A stretch of DNA of 64,000 bases, taken from contig NZ_JAUSRO010000018.1 in assembly GCF_030811835.1 (NCBI RefSeq), positions 1-64,000 on the forward strand, given 5' to 3'. This DNA is from Variovorax ginsengisoli. Its GTDB lineage: Bacteria; Pseudomonadota; Gammaproteobacteria; Burkholderiales; Burkholderiaceae_C. The translations under genes were made by a program, and so were the position numbers. Below the pieces are notes generated by a model. That model made no database searches. It had not been told where the DNA came from and was given only the letters and a program-made list of their open reading frames with translations. Below are positions 61,612-64,000 of the stretch, piece after piece (within the stretch, counting starts at the first letter, position 1; each line of letters starts with the position of its first letter).

Positions 61612-61995
61612 TCAACTACGCAACGCCACAACCGCCGTCAACCCTACCAAGAGGATTGAGTTGGCTCCCAAGAGACCGATCAAAAGCCAGAAATACTTAG
61701 TGAACTGACCCAGCGCTCCCCTCGTCGCATTCGCTGCCTGGTCGTTGGCTTTGATCGATTCAGCCCGATGCACGACAACCTCCTGCCGAATCACTTTCAC
61801 CAACGCGTGCCCCATGGCCTCGAAATCGCTGAGGGTCTTGTCCGCGGCCGCTGTGACAGCGCCCGCGCTCCCTCTCATATCGGCTGTGATAGCAGGAAGC
61901 TTAAGGTTCAGCTCCTCAACTTCTGCCGCCAAGCGCTGAACATCGGTCAGAAGCTCGGCATGCAGAGCATCCAGAAGCGTCTTCATCCCGCTCAT
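61612..61995 (-). CDS. stbC: StbC-like plasmid stability protein
   Basis: 127 residues: an N-terminal helical/coiled part (MKTLLDALHAELLTDVQRLA then AEVEELNLKLP) and one or two C-terminal hydrophobic helices (YFWLLIGLLGANSILLVGLT). It overlaps the StbB stop by ATGA. Order and coupling match the stbABC operon of IncW-type plasmids such as R388, in which StbC has no known essential role. The name is given by position and gross shape. Confidence 0.65.
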   Translation of the reverse strand: MSGMKTLLDALHAELLTDVQRLAAEVEELNLKLPAITADMRGSAGAVTAAADKTLSDFEAMGHALVKVIRQEVVVHRAESIKANDQAANATRGALGQFTKYFWLLIGLLGANSILLVGLTAVVALRS

Positions 61996-62690
61996 GCTGG
62001 TTCGAAGAGTTTCACAAACACTGAGTCAAGTTCGCGCTCGATCCCTTGTGCGATGCGAGAGAAGATCTGCGCGGTCGCAAGCTCTCTCTTCGTCTCTTTG
62101 GTGTCTGCTGCAGCAATCTCCTTTCGGAAATCCCGACCAGCTGCTGCAACTTCAGCCACGGTTCGATGGGCCAGATGCGCAAACCCATCGCTTTCGTGGA
62201 CCACAGCATGGGCAATGCCCAACGACCCTGCGAATTTCAGCAGCTTGTCGAACACCTTCTCGACGTCATCATCGGAATCGACATGGTTAAGAACCAGCTT
62301 CAAGCGATCCGGCGTAACCCCCAGGTCGAGGAGATCGCGCAACACCTTCAACGTGTCGGCCTGCTGTTTCGCTTTGGCCACGGTAGGAATCAGGATGAAG
62401 TCGAAGCCGTCGAGCACATCGCCCATCTGCCCTACTTTCGCGAACACCTGTTCGATGTTGCTGCTGCCGATGTCGACGATGGCGCTGTCCGATGCCAGTA
62501 CCTCGATCATCACCGAGGCGAAGTCCTTGCCTTTGACGTTCGTTTCGTCGCCGCCCTCGTTCATCGTCTCGACAAACAGAATAGGACAGTTGCCCATTCG
62601 CGGCTGCAAGAGATGGCGGGCGAGTGTCGTCTTGCCGACGTTGCCCGAGTAATTCAGAACCGCAACCTTGAAGCACGCGCTAGCGTTCAT
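61992..62690 (-). CDS. stbB: StbB-like ParA-superfamily ATPase
   Basis: 232 residues from ATG 62690 with GGGAG 6 bases upstream. The P-loop is YSGNVGKTTLARHLL (about 14-28); other motifs ILFVETMNEGG, DSAIVDIGSSN and FILIPTVAKAKQQ are as in StbB. In R388, StbB is needed for conjugation and works with StbA to balance transfer against stability. Here it is the second gene of stbABC, beside the likely oriT, which supports the same job. Confidence 0.8.
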   Translation of the reverse strand: MNASACFKVAVLNYSGNVGKTTLARHLLQPRMGNCPILFVETMNEGGDETNVKGKDFASVMIEVLASDSAIVDIGSSNIEQVFAKVGQMGDVLDGFDFILIPTVAKAKQQADTLKVLRDLLDLGVTPDRLKLVLNHVDSDDDVEKVFDKLLKFAGSLGIAHAVVHESDGFAHLAHRTVAEVAAAGRDFRKEIAAADTKETKRELATAQIFSRIAQGIERELDSVFVKLFEPA

Positions 62691-62720
62691 TTCTAACTCC
62701 CAAACGGACACATGACTGCC

Positions 62721-63296
62721 CTACCCGTCTCTCTCGCCGCTGTCCTTGTCGCGTTGTTTGAGCCGGGCAAGAACCCGATCCGACGTGGCTCCCAGACTGT
62801 TGCGCTCCATATCTGCAAGCGCCTCATCTGCGAGTTTCACCATCCTGCGACGCTCCTCGTCGTCGGGCTTGGCTTTGTCGTGGGTTGATTTTACAGGTGT
62901 CTGTTGAGTTGTCGATAAGGTTGGTTTTTTGAATCCGGTATCCACAGATATTTCGCGCGTCCCGGGCGATCCATCTCCCTGCTTCGCGGTCGTGTCGTTT
63001 TGCCGAACGGGCTTCGCGGTTGTCTCACGGTCTGAGGAACCTCCTGCCATCGCCGCTAAATGTGCTCGCGCCTCTGCTTCGAGGTCCATGTGCTTGGCAA
63101 TCCAGCGATAGAAACCGAGTAGCGAGCAAGAGACAAGGCCTTCGCTGCTGAGGAATTCGAAGGTACGCCTCTTCGTATAGCCGTCGAGATAGAAGCCAAG
63201 AATCGTTGGCCGCAGCCATTCAAGCCGTGCCTTGGCGTCCGGGGGATTCGCAGACTTGAATGCCTTGACCTTGGCATTCAGCTCTTCCTCATCCAT
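62721..63296 (-). CDS. stbA: StbA-like DNA-binding protein
   Basis: 191 residues from ATG 63296. The N-terminal helix-turn-helix (NAKVKAFKSANPPDAKARLE then WLRPTILGFYLDGYTKRRTF, LVSCSLLGFYRWIAKHM) resembles StbA-type domains that bind repeats near oriT and the stb promoter; the C-terminal half is hydrophilic and probably disordered (STTQQTPVKSTHDKAKPDDE) and ends in a helix. In R388 StbA gives segregational stability without a partition motor. The open frame up to 63410 is not favoured. Identity rests on position and fold pattern. Confidence 0.7.
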   Translation of the reverse strand: MDEEELNAKVKAFKSANPPDAKARLEWLRPTILGFYLDGYTKRRTFEFLSSEGLVSCSLLGFYRWIAKHMDLEAEARAHLAAMAGGSSDRETTAKPVRQNDTTAKQGDGSPGTREISVDTGFKKPTLSTTQQTPVKSTHDKAKPDDEERRRMVKLADEALADMERNSLGATSDRVLARLKQRDKDSGERDG

Positions 63297-63410
63297 ACGC
63301 ACCTGTGTGTACCTCTTCGCCACCGCGGCTGATTTGCAGAGATTATCACTAAATATCACATGGTTGCACTTCTGCTTCATAGATGCAGTGAGTCTCACTT
63401 TATTCCGCAT

Positions 63411-63590
63411 CTGACGGACATTTCCAACACAACCGACGCCATTTTCGAGCGCAGCTTTAGTTAGGCACGTTGGGTATGTTTACAACCGGCTACGCCTCTG
63501 TAAAATACCTGTGCCTAAGGCGCTGCCTTAGAAACCGATTTGGGGGCCGGCTACACCTCTCAATTTCGCATGCGAAATTGGCCCAGGGAC
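63411..63590. other. oriT: Probable origin of transfer (oriT)
   Basis: This non-coding gap between stbA and the MobC-like gene has a perfect inverted repeat CTAAGGC (63515-63521), GCT, GCCTTAG (63525-63531); the direct repeats CCGGCTACGCCTCT (63486-63499) and CCGGCTACACCTCT (63547-63560), differing by one base; and a palindromic operator (63561-63580). In R388-like plasmids oriT lies exactly between stbABC and the mobilisation genes. The nic site cannot be assigned. Confidence 0.65.
63561..63580. promoter_or_regulatory. Palindrome CAATTTCGCATGCGAAATTG before the MobC-like gene
   Basis: Perfect 20 bp palindrome ending 10 bases before the ATG at 63591, the longest of the TTTCGCATGCGAAA family. 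Confidence 0.75.
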
Positions 63591-64000
63591 ATGACACAGA
63601 ACCTTGACGCTGACCCATCAGCGGATGCGGCGCTCGCTGAAGACCTCTCGATTTCGCATGCGAAATCCCTCCCGTCCAAGCGGCGCAAGACGGAGGTGGC
63701 ATCGTTCCGGCTCAGCGCAGAGTCGCACGAGACCCTCATGTCGCGCGCGGCCGAGTCCGGCCTGTCTCCCCGTGTTTGGCTCGAGCAGGCCATCCTTGAA
63801 AATCGAACCGAAATCATTGCTGTGGCAAAGCCGCACCCGGAGTTGAAGCCGCTCTTGTTCCAGGCGAACAAAGCCGGCAACAACCTCAATCAGCTCGCGC
63901 ACCACTTCAACGCTTTGAGGCTTCAAGGAAAGCTCTCGGAGGCTCATTGCGAGGAAGCTCTCTACCTCCTCGCCAAGATTCAAGGCTCGTTCAGGGAGGC
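63591..64000 (+). CDS. mobC: MobC-like relaxosome protein (partial, runs off the window)
   Basis: The frame from ATG 63591 has no stop to the end of the window (136 codons). The N-terminal part is variable; about residues 35-60 (TEVASFRLSAESHETLMSRA) look like a ribbon-helix-helix, and PLLFQANKAGNNLNQLAHHF (about 86-105) is the core of the MobC motif N-x-x-G-x-N-L-N-Q-L-A. MobC helps the relaxase open and nick oriT. The last part (GKLSEAHCEEALYLLAKIQG) also fits. A second TTTCGCATGCGAAA copy lies inside the coding sequence (63650-63667). The relaxase gene is expected next. Confidence 0.8.
   Translation, partial: MTQNLDADPSADAALAEDLSISHAKSLPSKRRKTEVASFRLSAESHETLMSRAAESGLSPRVWLEQAILENRTEIIAVAKPHPELKPLLFQANKAGNNLNQLAHHFNALRLQGKLSEAHCEEALYLLAKIQGSFRE
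63650..63667. promoter_or_regulatory. Palindrome GATTTCGCATGCGAAATC inside the MobC-like gene
   Basis: Perfect 18 bp palindrome within codons 20-26, encoding the segment SISHAKS. Its exact preservation within a coding region suggests that the DNA site itself is selected. Confidence 0.7.

Noticed and set aside
1..64000. CRISPR array
   Set aside because: The only regularly spaced repeats are the 22 bp iterons at 24553-24640, with no spacers between them.

Overview
The window looks like about two thirds of a large, self-transmissible, low-copy plasmid backbone joined to a decayed accessory segment, from a GC-rich betaproteobacterium, most likely Burkholderiales/Comamonadaceae. This is inferred from protein flavour, the IS66/IS5/IS110 remnants and the mix of backbone genes; the host is not proven by anything seen here. 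No rRNA or tRNA gene and no CRISPR array was seen.

Region 1 (1-19.9 kb) is accessory DNA: the tail of a chemotaxis receptor, a decayed IS66 copy, a GAF histidine kinase, IS5 and integrase remnants, and a run of unrelated single genes (GNAT acetyltransferase, membrane HExxH protein, alpha/beta hydrolase, DUF2513, YecA/SEC-C, HbpS-like plus LysR, RadC). These are separated by copies of two short unrecognised repeats. A second IS66 copy truncates radC. Beyond it lie a lone receiver protein, a glycosyltransferase with a small membrane protein, and a DUF2934 protein. One 430-450 bp segment occurs twice (about 4.03 and 17.37 kb).

Region 2 (19.9-28.2 kb) is the maintenance core. It holds a DUF3701-type tyrosine recombinase with a palindrome just upstream, ParB and ParA with two candidate centromere palindromes, an iteron origin with a perfect DnaA box and AT-rich stretch, and a Rep_3-like initiator. 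An AbiE-type (type IV) toxin-antitoxin pair lies between two copies of the 3' end of rep. Region 28.2-30.6 kb is mostly debris (IS110, LysR fragments).

Region 3 (30.7-39.6 kb) has a bacterial PH-domain membrane protein, a KfrB-domain protein, the coupling protein VirD4 and VirB11-10-9-8 on the minus strand, a divergent VirB1-like transglycosylase, and an H-NS-family protein. Region 39.6-43.2 kb carries a broken DNA methylase, an intact MqsRA toxin-antitoxin pair and a small lipoprotein.

Region 4 (43.2-59.1 kb) is one long minus-strand transcription unit reading virB2-B3-B4-B5-B6, two TcpQ-like proteins, then pilN-O-P-Q-R-S-V of an R64-like type IVb pilus and a final Gly/Asn-rich secreted protein. 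A VirB conjugation machine and a thin mating pilus therefore share one operon. Region 5 (59.4-64 kb) has a plasmid-borne NarL-type two-component system, stbC-stbB-stbA, a likely oriT, and the start of a MobC-like gene; the relaxase would lie beyond the window.

Two short motifs recur at backbone promoters: GACAACCTA (PH-protein, KfrB-protein, virB8 and virB2 promoters) and the palindrome TTTCGCATGCGAAA (virB1, two-component system, mobC/oriT). Together they suggest a dedicated, unassigned control network for conjugation.
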